A stretch of DNA of 34,218 nucleotides from positions 1 through 34,218 of the forward strand of contig JARKPO010000054.1 in the NCBI GenBank assembly GCA_029975215.1. The letters are read 5' to 3'. Both the position numbers and the translations under genes were made by a program. Shown in pieces: positions 27,178 through 33,977 of the stretch. The DNA is from Levilinea sp. Its GTDB lineage: Bacteria > Chloroflexota > Anaerolineae > Anaerolineales > Anaerolineaceae. Every line of letters begins with the position of its first letter. The stretch's first letter is position 1. Under the pieces are notes generated by a model. The model saw only the letters and a program-made list of their open reading frames with translations, searched no databases and was not told the origin of the DNA.

Positions 27178-28698
27178 TTACATGTATTGCGTGGCAAGAC
27201 GCATAATTTTTTCCTGGGTCGCTTCTTTCTGCGGGAGGATCCCGGAGACTTGACCCATGCTCATGACCAGGATACGGTCAGACACGCCCAACAGTTCGGG
27301 CATTTCGGAAGAAATCATGATGATGGCTTTGCCACGCTTGGCCAGATCCACCATCAGGGTGTAAATTTCATATTTTGCGCCGACATCAATACCGCGGGTG
27401 GGTTCATCCAGAATGAGGATGTCCGGTTCGGTGAGCAGCCAGCGGGCGAGGAGCACTTTTTGTTGATTGCCGCCGGAGAGGTTGGCGATGAGGGTCTTGA
27501 TACTGGGGGTTTTGACGCGCAGCTGCTGGCAGCTATTTTCGACATCGCTGCGCATACGCTTTTCATCAATTAAGCCCCCGCGCCCGCGGTAGCGTCGCAG
27601 GTTAGCCACCACCGTGTTCTCTCGAACCGATAAGACGGGGAAGATGCCTGAAACACGCCGTTCCTCGGTGAGCAGGGCAATGCCGCGCTGTTTGGCATCG
27701 ATGGGGGAATGGATGGTGACAGGCTGGTCTTTGATGATAATTTTTCCGGAGGCCACTGCGCGCAGGCCGAAGATGGCCTCTACCAGTTCGGTACGCTGGG
27801 CGCCGACCAGACCGCCGATGCCCAGAATTTCTCCGCGGCGCAGCTCAAAGGAAACATTCTTGAAGCTTTTGGGGTTGGTGGAGGTCAGCCCTTCGACGCG
27901 CATCATGACATCCGAAGGGACATTGGTTTTCTCGGGGAAGCGGTTGGTCAGCTCGCGGCCGACCATGCGGCTGATGATGAGGTCATTGGTCAGCTCGCTG
28001 GCGGCCCAGGTGCCCACGCGTTTACCGTCGCGCATGATGGTGACTTCATCGGCGATCTGCAGGATCTCTTCAATCTTGTGCGAGATGTAAATGATGGCCA
28101 CGCCACGGGCTTTCAGATCGTTGATGATCTTAAAGAGATGGACGACCTCGCGCTCGGTGAGCGAAGAAGTGGGCTCATCCATGATGATGATCTTGGCGTT
28201 ATATGAGACCGCCTTGGCGATTTCCATGGACTGGATTTTGGATACCGACATTTCGCGCACGCGGGTTTCGGGGCGAATATCCATCTGCAGATCGTCGAGC
28301 AGGGCTTTGGTGTCGGCGAACATCTTTTTGTGGTTGACGATCTGGATGGGACCGAGGTTAAGGGCGATGGGATAGCGGCCCAGCCAGATATTTTCCATGA
28401 CACTGCGGTGCGGGACGGGGTGAAGCTCCTGGTGGATCATGGAAATGCCTAGGGAAAGAGCCTGGCGAGGATTTTCCACCTTGACCGGTTCTCCATCCAG
28501 GATGATCTCTCCGGAATCCTGGAAATAGAGGCCGAAGAGGATTTTCATGAGGGTGGATTTGCCGGCGCCGTTTTCGCCCATGAGGGCGTGCACGGTTCCC
28601 GGGGGGACTTGCAGCGTAACATCATCCAGGGCCTTTACCCCGGGAAAAGACTTGGAGATGTTTCGCATTTCCAGAATGTATCTGTTTTCATCACCCAT
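27178..28698 (-). CDS. mglA: Galactose/methyl galactoside ABC transporter ATPase
   Basis: A 506-residue twin ATPase with two nucleotide-binding halves. The first has Walker A GENGAGKST and the degenerate signature MSVSKIQSMEIAKA, followed by AKIIIMDEPTSSLTE, nearly identical in pattern to E. coli MglA. The second has the canonical LSGGNQQKV and DEPTRGIDVGAKYEIY. A short spacer links the halves. AAAGGTGAT precedes the ATG. It energises the MglC channel. The degenerate first signature is normal for this sugar-ATPase class and not a defect. Confidence 0.96.
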   Translation of the reverse strand: MGDENRYILEMRNISKSFPGVKALDDVTLQVPPGTVHALMGENGAGKSTLMKILFGLYFQDSGEIILDGEPVKVENPRQALSLGISMIHQELHPVPHRSVMENIWLGRYPIALNLGPIQIVNHKKMFADTKALLDDLQMDIRPETRVREMSVSKIQSMEIAKAVSYNAKIIIMDEPTSSLTEREVVHLFKIINDLKARGVAIIYISHKIEEILQIADEVTIMRDGKRVGTWAASELTNDLIISRMVGRELTNRFPEKTNVPSDVMMRVEGLTSTNPKSFKNVSFELRRGEILGIGGLVGAQRTELVEAIFGLRAVASGKIIIKDQPVTIHSPIDAKQRGIALLTEERRVSGIFPVLSVRENTVVANLRRYRGRGGLIDEKRMRSDVENSCQQLRVKTPSIKTLIANLSGGNQQKVLLARWLLTEPDILILDEPTRGIDVGAKYEIYTLMVDLAKRGKAIIMISSEMPELLGVSDRILVMSMGQVSGILPQKEATQEKIMRLATQYM

Positions 28699-28811
28699 GC
28701 GATCACCTTTATGACTAAAGTTCTGGTGGAAAATTCAAAGGGGGAATATAAGAATCAATTATAGCGAGAAAGAAGAATGGTGCAATGTGAAAAAGAGGGC
28801 ATTCCGTGAAA

Positions 28812-28840
28812 CGGGGTGCGGCAGGGACTGCCGCACCCCG
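28812..28840 (-). promoter_or_regulatory. Stable stem-loop between mglB and mglA
   Basis: A perfect 13-bp stem (CGGGGTGCGGCAG with CTGCCGCACCCCG, 3-base loop) starts 20 bases after the mglB stop. No T run follows directly (a CTTTTT tract comes ~20 bases later). It fits the usual hairpin that protects the binding-protein message and limits read-through, so MglB is made in excess over the membrane parts. Confidence 0.8.
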
Positions 28841-28860
28841 ATAGAACAGGCAGACGAAGA

Positions 28861-29943
28861 CTACTCGGCGTCGGCGATGTTCTCGAGCAGGATCATTTTG
28901 TAATCAACCCACACGTACTTGCCATCGGTGATTTCATAACCAGTGTTTTCTTTGGTGGGGGTTTCGCCCTTGGCCAGGACGTAGGTCAGCATGAGGGTGG
29001 CCTTACCCTGGTTCTTGGCGTCGTTGAGGACGGTTCCAAGCAGAGTGCCGTCTTTGAGGGCGGCCAGGGCGGGGGCGGTGGCATCCACACCCACGACGGG
29101 CATGAATTTCTTGTCTGCACCGAAGTAGCCAGCGGCCTTGAGGGCTTCGATGGCGCCGAGGGCCATATCGTCATTGTTGGCGAGGACGGCTTCGATCTTA
29201 CCTTCGTTGGCGGCAAGGAAGGCAGCCATTTTTTCCTGGCCCTTCACGCGGTCCCACATACCCGTATCTTCAGCCACTTTTTCGACCTTGATACCGGCAT
29301 CGGTGATGGCTTTGATGGAGTACTCGGTGCGCATTTCAGCATCCTGGTGACCCGGCTCGCCTTTGAGCATGACGTACTGCATCACGCCGTCGCCATTCAG
29401 ATCGGCTTCGGGATGGGATTTCCAGTAATCCACCAGGATTTGGCCTTCCATCGTGCCAGACTGCTGGGCAATGGCGCCCACGTAGTAGACCTTGTCCCAT
29501 TTAGCCATGTCTTCGGCGAGGGGTTCGCGGTTGAAGAAGACGATGGGGATGCCAGCAGCTTTGGCTTTGTCGAGGATGACGGAGGCCGCGGTGCGGTCCA
29601 CGGGGTTAATGGCCAGGGCGTTGACGCCCTTGCTCACAAACAGGTCCACCTGGTCATTCTGGGTGGCCTGAGAGTTCTGGCTGTCAACCATCTCGACTTT
29701 GATCTTGCCTTCGGCTTCCGCGGTGATGGTGTTGCGGACGGCGGTCATGAAGGTGTCGTCGAATTTGTAGACAGCCACGCCAGCGACCAGATCTTTGGCA
29801 GGCTCAGCGGCCGCAGGGGCAGCTGGCTCAGCCGCGGCGGGGGCGGCGGGGGCGGCGGGGGCGGCAGGTTGGCAGGCAACCAGCAGAATGCTGGCAACCA
29901 TTACAAGCGCCACGATCGTCATGAGGGATTTGAACGTCTTCAT
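28861..29943 (-). CDS. mglB: Galactose-binding lipoprotein of mgl importer
   Basis: A 360-residue lipoprotein: signal with lipobox LLVAC, then an Ala/Pro-rich linker (APAAPAAPAAAEP). The mature sequence parallels E. coli MglB closely: VYKFDDTFMTAVR, DSQNSQATQNDQVD, GVNALAINPVD, VVFFNREP, LKGEPGHQDAE and NNDDMALGAIEALKAAG. The calcium-site segment DLNGDGVMQ is kept. Binds glucose/galactose outside the membrane and delivers it to MglAC. AAGGAG precedes the ATG at 29943. Promoter and upstream repeats at 30004-30067. Confidence 0.95.
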   Translation of the reverse strand: MKTFKSLMTIVALVMVASILLVACQPAAPAAPAAPAAAEPAAPAAAEPAKDLVAGVAVYKFDDTFMTAVRNTITAEAEGKIKVEMVDSQNSQATQNDQVDLFVSKGVNALAINPVDRTAASVILDKAKAAGIPIVFFNREPLAEDMAKWDKVYYVGAIAQQSGTMEGQILVDYWKSHPEADLNGDGVMQYVMLKGEPGHQDAEMRTEYSIKAITDAGIKVEKVAEDTGMWDRVKGQEKMAAFLAANEGKIEAVLANNDDMALGAIEALKAAGYFGADKKFMPVVGVDATAPALAALKDGTLLGTVLNDAKNQGKATLMLTYVLAKGETPTKENTGYEITDGKYVWVDYKMILLENIADAE

Positions 29944-30003
29944 CTTCTCTCCTTGCAGGAATCTAATTTGGACTTGCTGCGAGACTGCAAAACACACATG
30001 CTA

Positions 30004-30032
30004 ATAGTAGGGTGGATGGGGGTGGAATTCAA
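30004..30032 (-). promoter_or_regulatory. Candidate promoter of the mgl operon
   Basis: Minus strand: TTGAAT (30032-30027), 17-base spacer, TACTAT (30009-30004). Each hexamer matches the consensus at four of six positions, which fits a promoter helped by an activator bound at the repeats just upstream. Confidence 0.5.
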
Positions 30033-30036
30033 TTGG

Positions 30037-30067
30037 CGGACGGTCATTAAACGGACATGATGCGGAC
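30037..30067. repeat. Three CGGAC direct repeats upstream of the mgl promoter
   Basis: CGGAC occurs at 30037, 30052 and 30063 (spacings 15 and 11 bases); the last two extend to CGGACATG. They end 5 bases from the -35 of the mgl promoter, a usual activator position. Regulator unknown. Confidence 0.45.
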
Positions 30068-30109
30068 ATGGCAGGTTCCGCTTTGGAGAAACTACATACG
30101 GTAAGATGA

Positions 30110-30138
30110 TTGACTTGCATCTTGCATTCATATAGAAT
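30110..30138 (+). promoter_or_regulatory. Promoter of the 5'-nucleotidase gene
   Basis: TTGACT (30110-30115), 17-base spacer, TAGAAT (30133-30138), five of six matches in each hexamer. It would give a leader of about 220 bases before the gene at 30364. Confidence 0.6.
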
Positions 30139-30147
30139 TAATGCAAG
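30121..30147. repeat. Inverted repeat over the 5'-nucleotidase -10
   Basis: CTTGCATT and AATGCAAG, perfect 8-bp arms 11 bases apart, straddle the -10 hexamer. TTGCAT is also repeated directly just upstream (30115-30120). A repressor site is likely. It does not match the Pho box. Confidence 0.5.
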
Positions 30148-30363
30148 GAGTGATTTTACGGTTCCGATAGTAAGGGTGTTTCACCAGGTCCAGAGTTGAC
30201 AGTCTGGCTTGGGGATTGGTGAATTCAAAACTCAATTAGTGTGTGCAATCCGGTTCCATCTTTGCTGGGTGAGATTAAGTTCGCGTGGCTCCTGTGTGCG
30301 CGAGATCCGAAGATGGGTCGGGTTTAAATTTCATTTGTTTACACATTTCGGGAGGTAATTCCA
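30148..30363 (+). other. Long leader of the 5'-nucleotidase gene
   Basis: About 215 bases without a gene. A second TTGACA occurs at 30196-30201 but lacks a good -10. No riboswitch class is recognised. The ribosome binding site GGGAGG lies 9 bases before the ATG. Confidence 0.4.
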
Positions 30364-32049
30364 ATGATGGATCGTAAGAAACAACTGCCGTTCTTGCTGT
30401 TGATGATGTTTGCGATTGTGTTCACCTCCATTGGAGCGGTGGATTTGGGCAAGACGCCGCCTCCGCCGCCGACGGTTAAAGTTCAGCTGTTGGCGTTTAA
30501 TGACTTCCACGGGACGCTGGAACCCCCATCCGGGTCGGCAGGACGTGTGGCTACCCCATCGGGTAACGTGGACGCGGGCGGTGTGGAATTCCTGGCAACG
30601 CATGTGAAGAATCATGCTGCCGAGAATCCCAATACGCTCTTGTTGGGCGGCGGCGACTTGATTGGGGCCAGCCCGCTGATCTCTGCTTTGTTCCATGAAG
30701 AGTCCACCATTGAAGCTATGAATCTGATGGGCATGGACTTCAGCAGCGTGGGCAACCACGAGTTTGATAAGGGTTTTGTTGAATTGCTGCGCTTGCAGAA
30801 TGGCGGTTCGCATCCGGACGGCGATGCGGACGGTGACCCGTATTTGGGTGCAGATTTTCAATACCTCTCGTCGAACGTTTACATCGACAGCACGGGTAAG
30901 CGCCTGTTCCCAGCCTACAAGATAGTGAATATCAACGGTGTGCGCGTGGGCATCATTGCTTCCACGTATGAATTGACCCCGACGATTGTAACCCCGGCGG
31001 GCGTGGCAGGTTTAGAGTTTAAGCAGGAAGTTGCTCAGATCAATGCTGCGGCGAAGATCTTGAAGCGCATGAAGGTCAAAACGATTGTGGTCCTCAGCCA
31101 CAACGGCGGTAATGTGCCTTCGACGACTTATTACAATGACTGCGCGGGGCTGTCGGGCGATATTCTCCCGATTTTGGACGCAACCGATCCGGAAATTGAC
31201 GTGTTCATCACCGGGCACACGCACGGGGCCTATAATTGCAACATCAATGGACGCATTGTGACCGGGGCGATGTCCAACGGCCGTATCTTGACCGATATTG
31301 ACTTGACGATTTCGCGCAAGACTGGCAACGTGATTCAGGCCCAGGCCGCCAACCATATTGTGACCCGCACGGTTGCCAAAGACCCTGAAATGAAGGCTTT
31401 GATTGATAAATACCGGGCTTTGACCGCCCCGATTGCCAACCAGGTGGTGGGCTCGATCACGGCTAACATCACCCGCACGGCCGGTGCCAACGGCGAAAGC
31501 CCGCTGGGGGATGTCATTGCGGATGCACAGCTGGCGGATACAACGGCAGAGGGCGCGGTGATCGCTTTCATGAATCCGGGCGGCATTCGTGCGGATTTGA
31601 CCTACGCCCAAAGCGTGGGTGAGGGCGACGGCAATGTGACCTACGGCGAGGCTTTCACGGTTCAGCCGTTCTATAACTACCTGACCACCATTGATCTGAA
31701 GGGTTCGGATATTAAGGCTGTCCTGGAACAGCAGTTTGACAACCCCTCGGCGGGTCAGATGCGCGTCCTGCAAATCTCCAACGGCTTCACCTACACCTGG
31801 TCTGCTTCTGCGCCGAAGGGCAGCAAGGTAAGCAACATGGCGTTGAACGGTGTGCCGATTGATCTGGACGCGACCTATCGTATCACCTGCAACAACTTCC
31901 TGGCGACGGGCGGCGATAACTTCACCGCTTTTACCGCGGGGACCAACCTGGTGTACGGCCGCTTTGATATTGACGCCTTTGTGGATTATTTGGGCGACCA
32001 CTCGCCTGTGGCTCCTCCGGCGGCCGACCGCATCACTGTGGTGCCTTAA
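30364..32049 (+). CDS. Secreted 5'-nucleotidase / metallophosphoesterase (UshA-like)
   Basis: A 561-residue extracytoplasmic enzyme that removes phosphate from nucleotides and possibly cyclic nucleotides or UDP-sugars. It has a signal peptide (residues 1-26, RKKQLPFLLLMMFAIVFTSI). The metallophosphatase domain shows NDFHG (metal site), GGGDLIGASP, GNHEFDKG, LSHNGG and GHTHG. The C-terminal 5'-nucleotidase domain (from about 350) includes NPGGIRADL, TVQPFYNYL and the TYRITCNNFLATGGDNF substrate-binding region. Length is standard. It is a single gene between its own promoter and a strong terminator, probably serving nucleotide scavenging. Confidence 0.94.
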   Translation: MMDRKKQLPFLLLMMFAIVFTSIGAVDLGKTPPPPPTVKVQLLAFNDFHGTLEPPSGSAGRVATPSGNVDAGGVEFLATHVKNHAAENPNTLLLGGGDLIGASPLISALFHEESTIEAMNLMGMDFSSVGNHEFDKGFVELLRLQNGGSHPDGDADGDPYLGADFQYLSSNVYIDSTGKRLFPAYKIVNINGVRVGIIASTYELTPTIVTPAGVAGLEFKQEVAQINAAAKILKRMKVKTIVVLSHNGGNVPSTTYYNDCAGLSGDILPILDATDPEIDVFITGHTHGAYNCNINGRIVTGAMSNGRILTDIDLTISRKTGNVIQAQAANHIVTRTVAKDPEMKALIDKYRALTAPIANQVVGSITANITRTAGANGESPLGDVIADAQLADTTAEGAVIAFMNPGGIRADLTYAQSVGEGDGNVTYGEAFTVQPFYNYLTTIDLKGSDIKAVLEQQFDNPSAGQMRVLQISNGFTYTWSASAPKGSKVSNMALNGVPIDLDATYRITCNNFLATGGDNFTAFTAGTNLVYGRFDIDAFVDYLGDHSPVAPPAADRITVVP

Positions 32050-32076
32050 TCGGTTTGTTGCTTCAAAATGAAGTCA

Positions 32077-32107
32077 GGGCTGCCCCCAAAAGGGGCAGCC
32101 CTTTTTT
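32077..32107 (+). terminator. Intrinsic terminator of the 5'-nucleotidase gene
   Basis: GGGCTGCCCC, 5-base loop, GGGGCAGCCC, then six T: a perfect 10-bp stem 27 bases after the stop codon. Confidence 0.95.
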
Positions 32108-32129
32108 GTGGGGGAGGAGCAATTCCCTC

Positions 32130-32160
32130 TTGACTCTATGGTTACTGGAGGGTGTATAGT
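32130..32160 (+). promoter_or_regulatory. MerR-type promoter with 19-bp spacer
   Basis: TTGACT (32130-32135) and TATAGT (32155-32160) are 19 bases apart, the over-long spacing that MerR-family activators correct by twisting DNA. The spacer holds an imperfect dyad, ACTCTATGGT / ACTGGAGGGT, centred on GTTAC. It sits directly upstream of a merR-like gene, implying self-regulation. Confidence 0.8.
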
Positions 32161-32181
32161 AGGCCTGACAGCGGAGGGATG

Positions 32182-33009
32182 ATGAAACTCAAAATCGGTG
32201 AATTTGCGCGGTTGGGGCAGGTGAGTGTGCAGACGCTGCGGTACTATGATGACCTGGGGCTGATCAAGGCTCAGGTTGTGGATCCGTTCAGCGGTTACCG
32301 CTATTACACGCTGGAGCAGCTGCCGCGGCTGCTGCAGATCCTGGCGATGAAGGACCTGGGCATCTCTCTGCAACAGATCGGAGCTTTGTTGGAGCAAGAG
32401 ATGGATGCGGCGGAACTGCGGCGGGTGCTGCTCTTGAAGCAGGAAGAGCTGCGCAGCGAGGTGCAGGAATCGCTGGGGCGACTGGAACGTGTTCAGGCCC
32501 GGCTGCGGCTGTTGGAGCAAAGTGAGCGAGCTTCACTGTATGAAGTGGTGATCAAATCGGTGGAAGCTGTCCGGGTGGCCTCGGAGCGGGGCAAGGTGGC
32601 CACGTATTGGGATGCGGATCCTCTGTGGATACGGTTGCATGAGCGATTAGGGAAAAAGCCCCCTGTCCCCTGCGGACCGTATTTCACCCTGTGCCATGCC
32701 AGCGAGCCGGAGATTGATTTGGAAGTGTGCATGCCCGTGGCGGCGGACGCGGCGCTGGAGGGGGTAGAAACGCGCGTACTGCCGGCGGTGGAAAGCATGG
32801 CCTGCACCGTTCACCGCGGACCGTTCACTGGTCTGGCGACCGGCTTTACTGCCCTGCTGACCTGGATGGACGCCAACGGTTACAGCATTGCCGGGCCGGA
32901 CCGCGAGATCTACCTGCGGCTGCCGGAGCCAGGGCGGTTTGACAGCGATGCGAACGCGGTGACCGAGCTGCAAATTCCGGTGGTGAGAAACCACCCATTT
33001 ATTCCGTAA
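32182..33009 (+). CDS. MerR family regulator with GyrI-like effector domain
   Basis: A 275-residue regulator. KIGEFARLGQVSVQTLRYYDDLGLI (split as KIGEFARLG and VSVQTLRYYDDLGL) is the winged helix start; DPFSGYRYYTLEQLPRL is the typical second helix; a coiled coil of about residues 75-120 (LLLKQEELRSEVQESLGRLE) forms the dimer. The C-terminal half (from ~125, YEVVIKSVEAVRVASERG to PVVRNHPFI) is a GyrI/BmrR-like small-molecule pocket. So it resembles BmrR-type drug sensors. ATG 32182 follows GGAGG by 4 bases; an ATG one codon earlier is possible. It precedes trmO. Confidence 0.9.
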   Translation: MKLKIGEFARLGQVSVQTLRYYDDLGLIKAQVVDPFSGYRYYTLEQLPRLLQILAMKDLGISLQQIGALLEQEMDAAELRRVLLLKQEELRSEVQESLGRLERVQARLRLLEQSERASLYEVVIKSVEAVRVASERGKVATYWDADPLWIRLHERLGKKPPVPCGPYFTLCHASEPEIDLEVCMPVAADAALEGVETRVLPAVESMACTVHRGPFTGLATGFTALLTWMDANGYSIAGPDREIYLRLPEPGRFDSDANAVTELQIPVVRNHPFIP

Positions 33010-33059
33010 CGAACAGCGGCCGCTGTACGAAAAAATTTGAATTTAAGAGGAGTGAACCC

Positions 33060-33547
33060 ATGACAAACCCAACGATGGTGGTGTCGCCTGTGGGCGTGAT
33101 TCGCGCCCAGGATGGGCAGTTTACCGTGTGTGTAGACGTAGCGTTTCGCCCAGCCCTGAAGGGTCTGGAAGGCTTCAGCTATGTGCAGGTGCTGTGGTGG
33201 AGCCATTTGCTCGATCAGCCGGAGATGCGCCGCCAGCTGGTGTGTGAGCAGCCGTATGTGAAGGGGCCGGCGGAACTGGGCATTTTTGCCACGCGTTCGC
33301 CGCTGCGCCCCAACCCCATTTGCCTCAGCGCGGCGCCGGTGATCCCGTGGACGTGGAGGAAGGCTTGATCGTGTTGGGGTATATTGACACGGAGGACGGC
33401 ACGCCGGTATTGGATATCAAACCGTATTCCCCCAGCTCGGACCGGGTGCGCGCCGTGAGCGTACCGGCGTGGTGTGCGCATTGGCCCGCGTGGTTTGAGG
33501 ATTCGGGCGAGTTTGATTGGGCGGGGGAATTTGTGAACGCGCGCTGA
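33060..33547 (+). pseudogene. trmO: tRNA m6t6A37 methyltransferase TrmO (TsaA family), frameshifted
   Basis: The first frame (from the ATG at 33060, AAGAGGAG upstream) has the family core: VSPVGVIRAQDG, FSYVQVLWWSH, GIFATRSPLRPNPICLS. It then runs into a TGA at 33366. The second frame, one base off, continues with VDVEEGLIVLGYIDTEDGTPVLDIKPYSP, the expected C-terminal half (given here as VDVEEGLIVLG and DGTPVLDIKPY), ending at 33547. One missing G near 33347 (CCCGTGG in place of CCCGGTGG) restores a full ~162-residue protein. TrmO methylates t6A37 of some tRNAs. Either an inactivated gene or a sequencing/assembly slip. Confidence 0.85.
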
Positions 33548-33576
33548 GGAGTGAGATCAAAGAGCGCTGATTAAAC

Positions 33577-33617
33577 AAAAACGTTTGTGAGCGGTTGACT
33601 GCTCACAAACGTTTTTT
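33577..33617. terminator. Bidirectional terminator
   Basis: AAAACGTTTGTGAGC pairs with GCTCACAAACGTTTT around an 8-base loop (15 bp). Both sides end in runs of T on their own strand. It ends the trmO gene and, on the minus strand, is placed to end a tRNA coming from the right. Confidence 0.93.
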
Positions 33618-33620
33618 TGT

Positions 33621-33660
33621 GTCGGGGCGAAAGGATTTGAACCTTCGACCTCTTGCAAAT
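33621..33660 (-). other. Orphan 3' fragment of a tRNA (best fit tRNA-Pro), probable att site
   Basis: On the minus strand: GCAAG (3' side of an anticodon stem), the variable region AGGTC, T-arm GAAGG-TTCAAAT-CCTTT, acceptor strand CGCCCCG, discriminator A, and a C. The 5' half of a tRNA (matching acceptor CGGGGCG, D-arm) is absent. A C1-G72 pair, implied by the last acceptor base G, is characteristic of bacterial tRNA-Pro. The fragment starts inside the anticodon loop, a common integrase crossover. Its downstream terminator is intact, as expected of the original tRNA 3' flank. Confidence 0.6.
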
Positions 33661-33718
33661 AGGAAAACATCTGCATATCACCAAAAACCATAAATCGCAA
33701 TTCCAAAGCGCAAACAAG

Positions 33719-33743
33719 AACACCCCCACAAAGGGGTGTTTTT
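33719..33743 (+). terminator. Hairpin with T tract in the AT-richer segment
   Basis: AACACCCC/GGGGTGTT with a 6-base loop and TTT after it; the stem can be lengthened outward through CAAACA/TGTTTG with mismatches (33710-33751). Typical terminator form; it may shield an insertion element from outside transcription. Confidence 0.65.
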
Positions 33744-33835
33744 CGTGTTTGCGGGCTTTGCTTTATAGATGGTTTGATAATTACTGTTATGAGAAATAAC
33801 AATAGTGTAAACTTTTTTCTGTAATTTCGTGAACC

Positions 33836-33865
33836 TTAACAAAAAGTGGTAGGTCAAGTTATACT
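33836..33865 (+). promoter_or_regulatory. Promoter of the truncated transposase
   Basis: TTAACA (33836-33841), 18-base spacer, TATACT (33860-33865), upstream of a short frame at 33897. Confidence 0.5.
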
Positions 33866-33896
33866 TATGCTCGCCAAAACTAAATAGGAGAACATC

Positions 33897-33977
33897 ATGA
33901 CCTACAAAGATTATTTTACACTACACTCCGAAATCATTGAACAAATCGCGGAACAAGGTAGGGCAATCGAATTCTAG
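33897..33977 (+). pseudogene. Truncated IS256-type transposase start
   Basis: A frame of 26 codons with AGGAG at a good distance: MTYKDYFTLHSEIIEQIAEQG, given here in parts as MTYKDYFTLHSE and IIEQIAEQG. This is the opening pattern of IS256 (mutator) family transposases, which normally run on for ~400 residues. The match ends after EQG, and the sequence then passes into the next element. So it is a gene interrupted near its start. The family match is from memory of the N-terminal style and could be wrong. Confidence 0.45.

Noticed and set aside
27178..28698. Degenerate first ABC signature in MglA as a sign of gene damage
   Set aside because: The same MSVS...MEIAKA form is normal in E. coli MglA and other sugar twin ATPases.
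28816..30060. 414-codon frame opposite mglB with a poly-Gly stretch
   Set aside because: The poly-Gly is the reverse of the Ala/Pro linker codons of MglB; the frame also runs through the hairpin at 28812 and the mgl promoter.
33557..33802. 81-codon minus-strand frame across the tRNA fragment
   Set aside because: Its EVEGSNPFAPT part is simply the translation of a tRNA T-arm and acceptor, a common false protein; it also spans a terminator.
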